DNA of 30,167 nt from Alphaproteobacteria bacterium UBA3760 (GTDB lineage Bacteria > Pseudomonadota > Alphaproteobacteria > Rs-D84). The position numbers and the translations under genes are program-made. The DNA lies in contig DFGC01000004.1 of assembly GCA_002371155.1 (NCBI GenBank), forward strand, positions 1 to 30,167. The letters run 5' to 3'. Under the pieces are notes generated by a model. It was not told the origin of the DNA and made no database searches. It saw nothing but the letters and a program-made list of their open reading frames with translations. Shown here one piece after another: positions 1 through 6,641 of this stretch. Position 1 is the first letter of the stretch. Each line of letters opens with the position of its first letter.

Positions 1-230
1 AGCTAATCCAACGCGGGCACATCCACCACCGATAAATCTTTCCCGTTTCCGGCGTATGCGGTATTAGCGTCCGTTTCCAGACGTTATTCCCCAGTGGTGG
101 GCAGTTTCCCACGCGTTACTCACTCGTGCGCCACTCGTTCCACAGGGCAAGCCCTGCTTCGCTCGTTCGACTTGCATGCCTAAGACCTGCCGCCAGCGTT
201 CGTTCTGAGCCAGGATCAAACTCTCAAGTT
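1..230 (-). rRNA. rrs: 16S ribosomal RNA, 5' part (runs off the window)
   Basis: Read on the minus strand, this contains the universal 16S 5' signature GAGTTTGATCCTGGCTCAG (about 208-226), followed by GAACGCTGGCGGCAGG, CATGCAAGTCGAACG and GTGAGTAACGCGTGGG. About 230 of some 1,500 bases are present; the rest lies before position 1. The mature 5' end is placed near 230 by analogy with other bacterial 16S genes and may be a few bases off. Weak open reading frames here are rRNA shadows. Confidence 0.97.
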
Positions 231-427
231 CTAAATAAAACTTGTAGTCATAAGTCCTGTGCATAATATAAACAAAGCTGACTAATAATTTCAGTTCGTC
301 TTTACATATAATATATTCGCAAGACAAGTTTTTAACGAGGTTATAATTCTTGCGCTATATCCGTCGGTGCCAGGCACCGCCGAGATAAGCAAATTCACAA
401 AATCAAGATTTTGGAATTTTCTAACCT
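231..427 (-). other. 16S rRNA leader (5' external spacer)
   Basis: Lies between the candidate rrn promoter and the mature 16S 5' end. It contains a perfect inverted repeat at 365-379 (CGGTGCC / GGCACCG with a one-base centre) that would form a GC-rich hairpin near the transcript start. I did not recognise a boxA-type antitermination element with confidence. Confidence 0.6.
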
Positions 428-433
428 ACTACC

Positions 434-462
434 TGTCTAGGATATGCACTGACTTTTGTCAA
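434..462 (-). promoter_or_regulatory. rrn operon promoter
   Basis: On the minus strand there is a perfect -35 TTGACA (457-462), a 17-base spacer and a weak -10 TAGACA (434-439), predicting transcription from about 427. A consensus -35 with a non-consensus -10 is common for rRNA promoters. Its position about 200 bases before the mature 16S fits. Confidence 0.6.
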
Positions 463-933
463 AGTTTGGATAATTCCAAATTCAACTGTCTGCATATCTC
501 TTCTTGAACAATTTTTGATTTGCATCAAAAATTTTGATGAGCTGCTTTTATTCACAATGTTGCGATTTCCCAGAAACATTTTTTTCATTTCCGATATCGC
601 GAAATTTCATAGGTTGGGATTTTTTTTGTTTCTCAACTTGAAAGCCCGCTTATTATGTGGTGGAAATAAAGAAAAGTCAAGCGATTTTTGGGAAAAAATT
701 TTCATTTATTTTACAACACCCGCAAAAAGCCCAGAAATCCGCCAAAAAAATTTTCAATTATTTTCCAACCTCAATATCAATTCAGGGGTTTTCGATTCGT
801 TTTTTTCGCTTTTTACGATTCGGAATTGCCACAAAATCGCTTATTAAACCCACCGATTCGTTTTATCCGGGGGCTTTTAATGAATAAAAAAACGATACAA
901 ACATAAATTTTTATTTTAAAATGGGCTATTTTG
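463..933. other. AT-rich intergenic region, no convincing gene
   Basis: About 470 bases between the rrn promoter and the secreted-protein gene. Three overlapping frames (515-906) are open but are low-complexity, rich in Phe/Lys/Ile, lack a ribosome site and overlap each other, so I do not call them. Two competing hairpins are visible at 512-539: TTTTTGAT / ATCAAAAA (512-519 with 524-531) and CATCAAAA / TTTTGATG (523-530 with 532-539). The motif GATTCG recurs several times between 790 and 860. Nothing else is recognisable. Confidence 0.5.
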
Positions 934-942
934 TGGTATCAT
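934..942 (+). promoter_or_regulatory. Extended -10 promoter, possibly giving a leaderless transcript
   Basis: TGGTATCAT is an extended -10 element (TGn plus TATCAT at 937-942). No good -35 is visible. The start codon at 950 begins only 7 bases after the -10 box, so transcription would start at or next to the A of the ATG. An AGGA at 944-947 is too close to the ATG to act as a normal ribosome site. Confidence 0.5.
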
Positions 943-949
943 TAGGATT

Positions 950-2035
950 ATGAAACGACCAATATTTATTTTAACATCCATATTATGTGTTTGCGCGGTG
1001 CGCGGTGCGGTGGCGTCTGATTCTTTGGAGGAAGAAGAACTGATTACACCCGCCCCCCAGGTTGCATCGGTTGACAATGTTCAAATCAGCGACGAGCAAT
1101 ACATAACTGAAACTTTGGATGAATTCGCCAAAACGCGGGCGCGGGTTGACGAACTGTTGATACCATGTGAAACATCAGGAAATTTATGGACAAACGACGG
1201 CGCCGACGACAATTCTTCTTTGCAGGTTGTCATGATGGGGCCGATGAGCATGCCGTCCACCACACAAAAGCCCAAAGCGCGGGTTGAAACAACCAGCAAC
1301 ATGGGATTTTCTATGGGCGAACAGAGTTATTATGGTGAAACCGTATATATCATAAACAATTTCTTGCAGGGCGCGGGTGCCGATAATGTATCTGAATCGA
1401 ACGGGATTTACAATGGCACCAGAATGCGCGCAGAATATGCCGATTGCCCGTTTGGCACACCACGCGAATGTGCAATTTGGGTTCGCAAGCCAGTTATATC
1501 AGAAACCGTTTCCCCACGCAGCAAAGTATTGCGCGACGATGTTATGTGCGGTATATCCAGCGCAATCGAGGACAACCCAAACATTTCTGCAAACGATAAA
1601 GAAATGGCACCGCTGTTGAATCGGTACAAGGTTTTAATGCGCGCGTCGCAATCGTGCTGTACCGGCGGAATCACATACAAATTAAAGAAAGCCGGCGCAT
1701 CCCAAGGTTTGATTTACAAATTCTTGTCTGACGATGCGAATTTTTCTGGGTTTGGCAAAAGATGCCTGGTTATGAGCGATGACGAAATCGACAACACAGA
1801 TAAATATGAGGCAACATCTGCAACAATCGCCGATGTCCGCAATGGTTGCCTGTGCAAATCAAAGGCAAATTTCAAGGCATTATTGGCACCGTTCGAGCAA
1901 CTGTATGCAGAATACCCGAACTTTGCGCGTGCACCGTTTGAATACAGACATTATGATGGTGTTGGGCGTGCGGTTGTGGATTCTGTGAACGCGGATGTGC
2001 AAAATGTATTAAACCAATTAGAAATGTGCCCATAA
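950..2035 (+). CDS. Exported cysteine-rich protein of unknown function
   Basis: A 361-residue protein I do not recognise. Residues 1-22 form a typical Sec signal peptide (MKRP start, hydrophobic core, Ala-Val-Ala before a likely cleavage site), so it is probably periplasmic or surface-located. The mature part starts with an acidic stretch. From about residue 73 onward it carries scattered cysteines, several close together (a CPFGTPREC motif, an SCC pair, a CLC motif, and a Cys two residues from the C terminus), suggesting disulfides. It has its own promoter and a strong terminator, so it is monocistronic. The start codon is fixed by the signal peptide. A second cysteine-rich exported protein lies at 4402-4932, but I see no clear alignment between them. 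Confidence 0.85.
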   Translation: MKRPIFILTSILCVCAVRGAVASDSLEEEELITPAPQVASVDNVQISDEQYITETLDEFAKTRARVDELLIPCETSGNLWTNDGADDNSSLQVVMMGPMSMPSTTQKPKARVETTSNMGFSMGEQSYYGETVYIINNFLQGAGADNVSESNGIYNGTRMRAEYADCPFGTPRECAIWVRKPVISETVSPRSKVLRDDVMCGISSAIEDNPNISANDKEMAPLLNRYKVLMRASQSCCTGGITYKLKKAGASQGLIYKFLSDDANFSGFGKRCLVMSDDEIDNTDKYEATSATIADVRNGCLCKSKANFKALLAPFEQLYAEYPNFARAPFEYRHYDGVGRAVVDSVNADVQNVLNQLEMCP

Positions 2036-2039
2036 AATA

Positions 2040-2063
2040 AAACCGCCAAATCGGCGGTTTTTT
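2040..2063 (+). terminator. Rho-independent terminator of the exported-protein gene
   Basis: Stem AAACCGCC (2040-2047) / GGCGGTTT (2053-2060) with a 5-base loop and a run of T ending at 2063, starting five bases after the stop codon. Confidence 0.9.
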
Positions 2064-2079
2064 AATCAAAAATTTTTTA

Positions 2080-2107
2080 TTGCAAAAATAAAATTTACCT
2101 GTATAAT
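2080..2107 (+). promoter_or_regulatory. tRNA-Gln promoter
   Basis: -35 TTGCAA (2080-2085), 16-base spacer and perfect -10 TATAAT (2102-2107), 11 bases before the mature tRNA 5' end at 2119. Confidence 0.75.
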
Positions 2108-2118
2108 TTACGCGTCAT

Positions 2119-2192
2119 TGGGGTGTCGTCTAATGGTAGGACAAGAGATTTTGGTTCTCTTTATCATGGTTCGAATCCGTGCGCCCCAACCA
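2119..2192 (+). tRNA. tRNA-Gln (UUG)
   Basis: A 74-base cloverleaf with encoded CCA. Acceptor TGGGGTG pairs with CGCCCCA; the discriminator base is A. The anticodon stem AGAGA/TCTCT closes the loop TTTTGGT, giving anticodon TTG. The T-loop TTCGAAT is present. A terminator overlaps the CCA end. An apparent frame at 2123-2512 is only read-through of the tRNA. Confidence 0.97.
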
Positions 2193-2241
2193 ATATTCAA
2201 ACGCCCTTTATGGGCGTTTTAATATTGGTTTTGGGGCCACG
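2178..2241. repeat. Imperfect palindrome including an inverted copy of the tRNA-Gln 3' end
   Basis: The tRNA 3' strand plus flank (2178-2208, from CGTGCGCCCCAA through CCAATATT to ACGCCC) recurs in inverted orientation at 2211-2241 (GGGCG, AATATTGG, TTGGGGC, CACG). The match extends beyond what the terminator stem needs, into the acceptor strand, with a few indels. The inverted copy seems to continue to about 2250 with a degenerate T-arm. Confidence 0.65.
2190..2228 (+). terminator. tRNA-Gln terminator with long stem
   Basis: Core stem ACGCCC (2201-2206) / GGGCGT (2212-2217) followed by TTT, extended outward by CCAATATT (2190-2197) paired with AATATTGG (2221-2228). The outer arm includes the tRNA CCA end. 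Confidence 0.8.
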
Positions 2242-2498
2242 AACGCCATCCGCAACTTTGTTGCGGGTTCGAAACCAAGTAGATTTTGGAAGCGAACGCG
2301 CACCAAAATCGCTCGGACATTGTCCTGCGCGGCACTCGTTAGCACTCAAACTTCGCGACGCTCGTTTTCGCTTACTCCTAGTCGTTACGGTTTCCCCGCA
2401 GGGCGAAAGCCCGAGGGAATCCGTGCGCCCGATTTTTATTATTGTGTATCGAGGTCCCCGTGCGCATTCCAGAGAGCAAAAATATAAACCTTTGGCGG
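2229..2498. other. GC-richer gene-free stretch downstream of tRNA-Gln with tRNA-like fragments
   Basis: No gene is visible. The composition is more GC-rich than the flanks. It contains a CCGCAAC/GTTGCGG hairpin followed by a T-loop-like GGGTTCGAA (about 2250-2272), a short AGATTTTGG shared with the tRNA anticodon arm (about 2281), and a GGGC-GAAA-GCCC hairpin (2401-2412). It also contains a perfect 14-base copy of the tRNA T-arm/acceptor strand. It reads as a decayed tRNA-associated insertion, not as random spacer. Confidence 0.5.
2417..2430 (+). repeat. Direct 14-bp copy of the tRNA-Gln 3' region
   Basis: GAATCCGTGCGCCC here is identical to 2173-2186 inside the tRNA-Gln gene, 244 bp upstream, in the same orientation. 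A direct repeat of a tRNA 3' end is what site-specific integrases leave at the far boundary of an insert. No integrase gene is present. Confidence 0.7.
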
Positions 2499-2563
2499 GT
2501 TCGAAAGTTTGAATTCAAAAAGATATGTTCTTTTCTATACTTTCGAACTTTTTATGGTATAAT
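2499..2563 (+). promoter_or_regulatory. Extended -10 promoter with inverted-repeat operator candidate
   Basis: Extended -10 TGGTATAAT (TATAAT at 2558-2563) lies 19 bases before the BRO/DinD start codon. A perfect 10-bp inverted repeat, GTTCGAAAGT (2499-2508) and ACTTTCGAAC (2539-2548), sits around the -35 region with 30 bases between the arms. Each half is nearly palindromic around TTCGAA. This layout suits repression by a dimeric or looping regulator, perhaps the downstream protein; that link is inference. Confidence 0.55.
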
Positions 2564-2582
2564 CAACACAAAGGGTTGAATT

Positions 2583-3398
2583 ATGCCAGATATACAAATA
2601 AAACTGTTTGACAATCAAAATATTCGAACACTTTGGGACGAAAAACAAGAAAAGTGGTATTTTTCCATTGTTGATATTATCGCCGCTTTAACAGAAAGTG
2701 TTGATGCAACTGCTTATTGGCGTAAACTGAAACAAAGATTAAAATCCGAAGGTAATGAAACCGTGACAAATTGTCACGCTTTGAAAATGGTCGCAAAAGA
2801 CGGCAAATCGCGCCTGACGGATGTGGCGGATACAGAACAAATTTTGCGCATTATTCAATCCATACCATCCAAGAAAGCAGAACCGTTTAAATTATGGTTG
2901 GCTCGCACTGGTTCACAAAGAATAGATGAAATAAGTGACCCAGAAATCGCAATTCAACGTGCATTGGTTTACTATCAAAAAATGGGATATTCTGACAAAT
3001 GGATATCACAAAGATTGCGCAGTATTGAAATTCGCAAAGAATTAACTAATGAATGGGACCGCGCTGGAATCAAACAGGGTTTAGAATATGCATTATTAAC
3101 CGATGAAATTACTCGCTCTTGGTCGGGGATGAAAACGCGTGATTATAAACGGTTAAAAGGACTTCACACCGAATCTTTGCGCGATAATATGACAAATGCT
3201 GAACTTGTTTTGAATATGTTGGCGGAATTATCCACGACAGAAATCGCAAAAAAAGAAAAACCAACGGGATTAAAAGCAAATATGACAGTTGCAAATCGTG
3301 GTGGCAAAGTCGCAAGACAAGCCAGATTACAACTGGAACAAGAAACCGGTAAATCTGTAATCACTGGTAAAAACAGCAAATTATTAAAAAAGATATAA
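2583..3398 (+). CDS. BRO-N / DinD-like protein
   Basis: 271 residues. The N-terminal ~110 residues resemble the BRO-N (phage antirepressor) fold: a short strand-rich start with KWYFSIVDIIAALTES, a YWRKLKQRL helix, and a conserved LTDVADTEQILRIIQSIPS segment. The rest resembles E. coli DinD, a DNA-damage-inducible protein, in the order SGMKTRDYKRLKGL, the NMTNAELVLNMLAELSTTE helix and the RGGKVARQARLQLEQETG tail. The length matches DinD (about 274). Proteins of this type are common on mobile elements and often bind DNA; the role here is not established. It lies just downstream of tRNA-Gln repeats and has its own promoter with a symmetrical operator candidate. AAGGG before the start serves as a ribosome site. 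Confidence 0.8.
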   Translation: MPDIQIKLFDNQNIRTLWDEKQEKWYFSIVDIIAALTESVDATAYWRKLKQRLKSEGNETVTNCHALKMVAKDGKSRLTDVADTEQILRIIQSIPSKKAEPFKLWLARTGSQRIDEISDPEIAIQRALVYYQKMGYSDKWISQRLRSIEIRKELTNEWDRAGIKQGLEYALLTDEITRSWSGMKTRDYKRLKGLHTESLRDNMTNAELVLNMLAELSTTEIAKKEKPTGLKANMTVANRGGKVARQARLQLEQETGKSVITGKNSKLLKKI

Positions 3399-3500
3399 AG
3401 TTACTTTCAAACCGATAAAAAGGTTTGATTTATAACAATAACTTCCCCCGATTGATATTGTTGTTCAAAGTGGTTGGGGTGTGTGGGCAAAACACAAAAC

Positions 3501-3911
3501 TTATGACAAATCTTTAATCAAATCATCCACCCAGTTTTTAGGTCCATAAACACCTTTGTAGAAACTACTTAATGTTAATTCTAACTTATTTATTTTGCCA
3601 CAATTATCAGTTTGGGCAACAAAACATACAAATTCATTTCCTGGAGGAACTCTTTTTTGAGTAAGCACTAGTACCTGTCTATCGGTCTCTGCATCATACA
3701 AATGTTCCATAGGTTCTATATAGTTGACTTTTTGCATAGACAGTAGTAAATCTGATAAATACTTCAAATATTCGTTTTTAGTCGTTATATGATGAAACTC
3801 AAAGAAAGATTCATACACAAAACTATCTGCTAACATATCAGCTATTAGTGAGACATCATAAGTTAAATATGCTTGTTTAAGTTTATCTAAAAATACCTCT
3901 ATTATATCCAT
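3501..3911 (-). CDS. Small protein, possible NTF2/SnoaL-like fold
   Basis: 136 residues. I do not recognise a specific family. The helix-rich start (DIIEVFLDKLKQAYLTYD, then ADMLADSFVYES) followed by FHHITTKNEYLKYLSDLL and alternating strands (RQVLVLTQKRV, EFVCFVAQTDN, KLELTLSSFYKG) resembles NTF2-like polyketide-cyclase/SnoaL proteins; this is pattern recognition only. I chose the ATG at 3911 because AAAAAGG lies 8 bases upstream; a longer frame starting at 3947 has no ribosome site and overlaps the upstream gene. The upstream gene ends 13 bases earlier, so the two form an operon. The pair is more AT-rich than the housekeeping genes nearby. Confidence 0.7.
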   Translation of the reverse strand: MDIIEVFLDKLKQAYLTYDVSLIADMLADSFVYESFFEFHHITTKNEYLKYLSDLLLSMQKVNYIEPMEHLYDAETDRQVLVLTQKRVPPGNEFVCFVAQTDNCGKINKLELTLSSFYKGVYGPKNWVDDLIKDLS

Positions 3912-3924
3912 ATCAGATACCTTT

Positions 3925-4254
3925 TTAATTATTAATAAAAGTTCCATTTGATATTGAATGTGATATTTTTAATAACCTTGCTAGCGTTGTGGTTTTTGCT
4001 TTCTTTTCTAAAGGCAATATCAAATTTAAAGTTATATCTATGCTTCCTGTATGAACAAATTCCCCATCTTTTCTTGTGTCTTTTTCCCATAATTCGATAA
4101 CTGAACCATTTTTTCTATATTCACATTTTATATAATTTTCCTCATTACCCATAAAATCATGTACATCATTGTGTGATACCTTGTCTTTTTTTATAGAAAA
4201 ATATATGCTTATTATACCAAGTAACAGACAAATAATAACTACTACCAAAGCCAT
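3925..4254 (-). CDS. Small single-pass membrane protein, unknown function
   Basis: 109 residues, unrecognised. Residues 2-20 are a strongly hydrophobic segment (ALVVVIICLLLGIISIYF) followed by Lys-rich sequence, fitting an N-terminal anchor with the rest outside the membrane. The remainder contains CEYRKNGSVIELWEKDT and a Thr-rich strand. AGGAG lies 8 bases upstream of the ATG. It is the first gene of a two-gene unit with the NTF2-like gene. Confidence 0.7.
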   Translation of the reverse strand: MALVVVIICLLLGIISIYFSIKKDKVSHNDVHDFMGNEENYIKCEYRKNGSVIELWEKDTRKDGEFVHTGSIDITLNLILPLEKKAKTTTLARLLKISHSISNGTFINN

Positions 4255-4314
4255 TTAATCAATCTCCTATTAGATAGAGTGAATTTATACAATTATGAGA
4301 AAAAAATCAACTTT

Positions 4315-4344
4315 ATTATATTTAAAAGCGAAAATTTATTACAA
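4315..4344 (-). promoter_or_regulatory. Candidate promoter for the two-gene unit at 3501-4254
   Basis: Minus-strand -35 TTGTAA (4339-4344), 18-base spacer and perfect -10 TATAAT (4315-4320), about 55 bases before the start at 4254. An alternative TTGATT-15-TATAAA lies closer. Confidence 0.4.
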
Positions 4345-4401
4345 ATTCAGTATTGTCTTAACTCGCGTTTTGCCCGCGCACCACGACCGTGAGTTATTTA
4401 A

Positions 4402-4932
4402 CTATAAAAACACTGCTTGGCGGAAATCGCTGTTTTTTTGGATGTTTCCCATGCAACTGAATACGCAATTTGCCATACACGACGACACATCGTCATAGTC
4501 ATAGGAATAAATCCACATAGTTTGCATTTCGCATTTATCTGTATCATTTTGCGAAAAATAGTTCGCCCGACACCAACAATACCGCCCCACCCCCGTTGGA
4601 TTACCGGGTGCGAACCATTGTCCAATATTTTCGGCGCATGTTGATTCACCGTATATCGTGCCATAATCAAATGATGCACGCCATTTTCCGCGTTCAGATT
4701 CTGCAAATCGCACATCGGTGCAATCGCCGCCTTCGTCTGTGCCGAACCAAACACCGTTTTCCACGCCCTCGCAATATTCGCCAGACGCGCCACGCGATAT
4801 GCAATTTAACGAATTTTCGACAATATCGATATTTAATTTTGGGCAAATTGGGATTTTTTTCGTATTATGCAAAACATATACACCGGCACATACGCACGCA
4901 ATCACCCCAAAGATAAATAAAATATTTTTCAT
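4402..4932 (-). CDS. Exported or membrane-anchored cysteine-rich protein
   Basis: 176 residues from the ATG at 4932. Residues 1-20 (MKNILFIFGVIACVCAGVYV) are a signal peptide or anchor. The rest has about 13 cysteines, with motifs CPKL, NCISRG, YCEGV, a CWC triplet near the middle of the C-terminal half, and a final module C-x3-C-x3-C ending FRQAVFL at the stop. The many cysteines suggest a disulfide-rich extracytoplasmic protein. I do not recognise a named family. A longer frame from 4968 would place the start inside the promoter, so it is rejected. The -10 box ends only 6 bases before the ATG and no ribosome site is visible, so the transcript may be leaderless. Confidence 0.75.
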   Translation of the reverse strand: MKNILFIFGVIACVCAGVYVLHNTKKIPICPKLNIDIVENSLNCISRGASGEYCEGVENGVWFGTDEGGDCTDVRFAESERGKWRASFDYGTIYGESTCAENIGQWFAPGNPTGVGRYCWCRANYFSQNDTDKCEMQTMWIYSYDYDDVSSCMANCVFSCMGNIQKNSDFRQAVFL

Positions 4933-4938
4933 AAAACA

Positions 4939-4968
4939 ACTATATTTCAATCGGTATCGCAAAAGCAA
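4939..4968 (-). promoter_or_regulatory. Promoter of the cysteine-rich exported protein
   Basis: Minus-strand -35 TTGCTT (4963-4968), 18-base spacer and -10 TATAGT (4939-4944). The ATG begins 6 bases after the -10 box, which predicts a leaderless mRNA. Confidence 0.5.
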
Positions 4969-4985
4969 GATGTTTTAACATTCAT

Positions 4986-5014
4986 AAAAATCCGCCCATT
5001 TGGGCGGGATTTTT
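4986..5014 (-). terminator. Terminator of the alpha/beta hydrolase gene
   Basis: AAAAATCCGCCCA pairs with TGGGCGGGATTTTT with a single bulged G. The run of T on the minus strand directly follows the hydrolase stop codon. It is nearly symmetrical and may work both ways. Confidence 0.8.
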
Positions 5015-6062
5015 ATTTCATATTTTTATCAAAAAATTGCTCTATTTTATCAAACGGGATTTTTTCCATATTGTCGTATAAATCAACATGGGTCGCACCC
5101 GGAATTATCATCAGTTCTTTATTTTTACCCTTTAGTTTTTTGAATGCGTCTTCACTGAAATAACGACTGTGTGCTTTTTCGCCATGCACCAATAAAACCG
5201 CACTTTGGATTTCGTCTGCGCGTTGCAAAATTGGCATATTTATAAACGATAATGCCGATGTTGTATTCCAACCGTCATTTGAATTTAACGAACGCACATG
5301 ATATCCGCGCGGTGTTTTATAATACGCATAATAATCCGCGACAAATTGTGGCGCATCCGCCGGCAATGGGTCAACAACGCCACCTGCGCGGGCATAGTTG
5401 CCGTTTTTATAATCGATTGTGCGCTGTTTATTCATGGAATCACGCGCTGCAAATCGCGATTTTGCATTATTGTCGGCATCAAAGTATCCGTTTGCCGTCA
5501 CACGCGTCATATCATACATTGTTGACGCAACCGTTGCACGGATTCGGGTATCCATTGCCGCCGCATTTATCGCCATGCCACCCCAACCACAAATTCCAAT
5601 TATGCCGATTTTATTTTCATCAACATACGGTAATGTCGTCAAATAATCCACCGCCGCAGAAAAATCTTCGGTATTTATATCAGGCGACGCAACATTACGA
5701 ACATTGCCACCACTTTCGCCGGTGAATGATGGGTCAAACGCCAATGTGATAAATCCACGACGCGCCATTTCCTGGGCATAGAGTCCCGACGATTGTTCTT
5801 TGACCGCACCAAATGGCCCGGACACCGCGATTGCCGGATGTTTAGAATTTTTATCTATATTTTTTGGCATATATAAATCGCCAACCAATGTTATGCCATA
5901 TCGATTGTGAAATTTTACCTTGGTATTTTTAACATCGCTATTTTTCGCAAAGACTTTGTCCCAACGATGTGTTATGTGCGTGCCATCATTTTTAATCATG
6001 CCCGCCGCAACAAAGCAACCAACGATAACACCGGCAATTAAACATATTATAGATACTTTCAT
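5013..6062 (-). CDS. Membrane-anchored or exported alpha/beta hydrolase with a cysteine nucleophile
   Basis: 349 residues. Residues 4-21 are a hydrophobic signal/anchor. The body is a dienelactone-hydrolase-like alpha/beta hydrolase: HPAIAVSGPFG strand and oxyanion region (75-85), and the nucleophile elbow GICGWGG (156-162) with Cys158 instead of the usual Ser. HGEKAHSRYFSEDA follows near the acid position, and ATHVDLYD carries His325 as the likely catalytic histidine. Cys nucleophiles are known in dienelactone hydrolase and in this YcjY-like group, so activity is plausible, but the substrate is unknown. AAAGGAG lies 6 bases before the ATG. The gene diverges from the alkyltransferase-like gene and stands alone, with its own terminator. 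Confidence 0.88.
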   Translation of the reverse strand: MKVSIICLIAGVIVGCFVAAGMIKNDGTHITHRWDKVFAKNSDVKNTKVKFHNRYGITLVGDLYMPKNIDKNSKHPAIAVSGPFGAVKEQSSGLYAQEMARRGFITLAFDPSFTGESGGNVRNVASPDINTEDFSAAVDYLTTLPYVDENKIGIIGICGWGGMAINAAAMDTRIRATVASTMYDMTRVTANGYFDADNNAKSRFAARDSMNKQRTIDYKNGNYARAGGVVDPLPADAPQFVADYYAYYKTPRGYHVRSLNSNDGWNTTSALSFINMPILQRADEIQSAVLLVHGEKAHSRYFSEDAFKKLKGKNKELMIIPGATHVDLYDNMEKIPFDKIEQFFDKNMK

Positions 6063-6112
6063 TTTTTCTCCTTTGGATAATACATACGCAAATATAATAA
6101 TTTTATAATTTT

Positions 6113-6140
6113 TTTACAAATAAAATTTTTTTGCTATAAT
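6113..6140 (+). promoter_or_regulatory. Promoter of the alkyltransferase-like gene
   Basis: -35 TTTACA (6113-6118), 16-base spacer and perfect -10 TATAAT (6135-6140), about 24 bases before the start codon. Confidence 0.7.
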
Positions 6141-6163
6141 GACCATGACAAAGGATTACAGGA

Positions 6164-6508
6164 ATGAAAGGATTTTATGACCAGGTTTATGATGTCGTTG
6201 AAAAAATCCCATATGGACGCGTTGCAACATTTGGACAAATTGCACGTATGATTGGACGACCAAAAATGGCGCGATTTGTGGGATATGCGTCAAACAATCA
6301 AAAAAGTTGGCATTTGCCATGGCATCGTGTTGTATTCAAAGATGGGTCGCTGTGTGGAGAACCTTTTCGCACACAACAATATAACGCATTGAAAAGCGAA
6401 GGCGTAAAATTCACCCGCGACAAACGCGTCAAGGTCGATGAATTTATGTGGCGACCGGAATCTGAATCTATGCCGGACGATATTCGCGATTGGCCGTTAA
6501 AGTTTTAA
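6164..6508 (+). CDS. Alkyltransferase-like DNA repair protein (ATL)
   Basis: 114 residues matching the DNA-binding domain of O6-alkylguanine-DNA alkyltransferase: IPYGRVATFGQIARMIG (helix-turn-helix region, 15-31), an ARFVGYASN segment with the Arg finger context, and the active-site block LPWHRVV (51-57). The alkyl-accepting Cys of the PCHR motif is replaced by Trp53, giving PWHR. This change defines ATL proteins, which bind O6-alkylguanine without repairing it and hand the lesion to nucleotide-excision repair. The protein has no N-terminal MGMT domain, as expected for ATLs. It is monocistronic, diverging from the hydrolase. An AAAGGA sits upstream with ACAGGA closer to the ATG. Confidence 0.93.
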   Translation: MKGFYDQVYDVVEKIPYGRVATFGQIARMIGRPKMARFVGYASNNQKSWHLPWHRVVFKDGSLCGEPFRTQQYNALKSEGVKFTRDKRVKVDEFMWRPESESMPDDIRDWPLKF

Positions 6509-6561
6509 GTAATCTATAATCTGATATATAAAAAAAATTCCAAAAAGTACCGGATTTATTA

Positions 6562-6589
6562 TTGACATATTGGGCGACGATGATATTAT
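6562..6589 (+). promoter_or_regulatory. Promoter of the gene at 6642
   Basis: Perfect -35 TTGACA (6562-6567), 16-base spacer and -10 TATTAT (6584-6589), leaving a 5' untranslated region of about 45 bases with AAAGGA 8 bases before the ATG. Confidence 0.7.
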
Positions 6590-6641
6590 GGATGAACGCA
6601 TTTTATGAAGTGAATTATATAAAAAATAAAGGAAATGTATT

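Noticed and set aside
64..327. Minus-strand open frame over the 16S gene
   Set aside because: It lies within the rRNA 5' end and leader; the protein is a translation of rRNA.
515..906. Three overlapping plus-strand frames
   Set aside because: Low-complexity composition, no ribosome site, mutual overlap, and no protein-like pattern.
2250..2290. Possible decayed tRNA with GGGTTCGAA
   Set aside because: No cloverleaf can be drawn; noted only as tRNA-like motif.
2123..2512. Plus-strand frames across tRNA-Gln and its downstream repeats
   Set aside because: They begin inside the tRNA and read through repeats; typical tRNA shadow.
2583..3398. A full prophage or integrative element around the BRO/DinD gene
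   Set aside because: No integrase, structural or replication genes are nearby, so at most a remnant.
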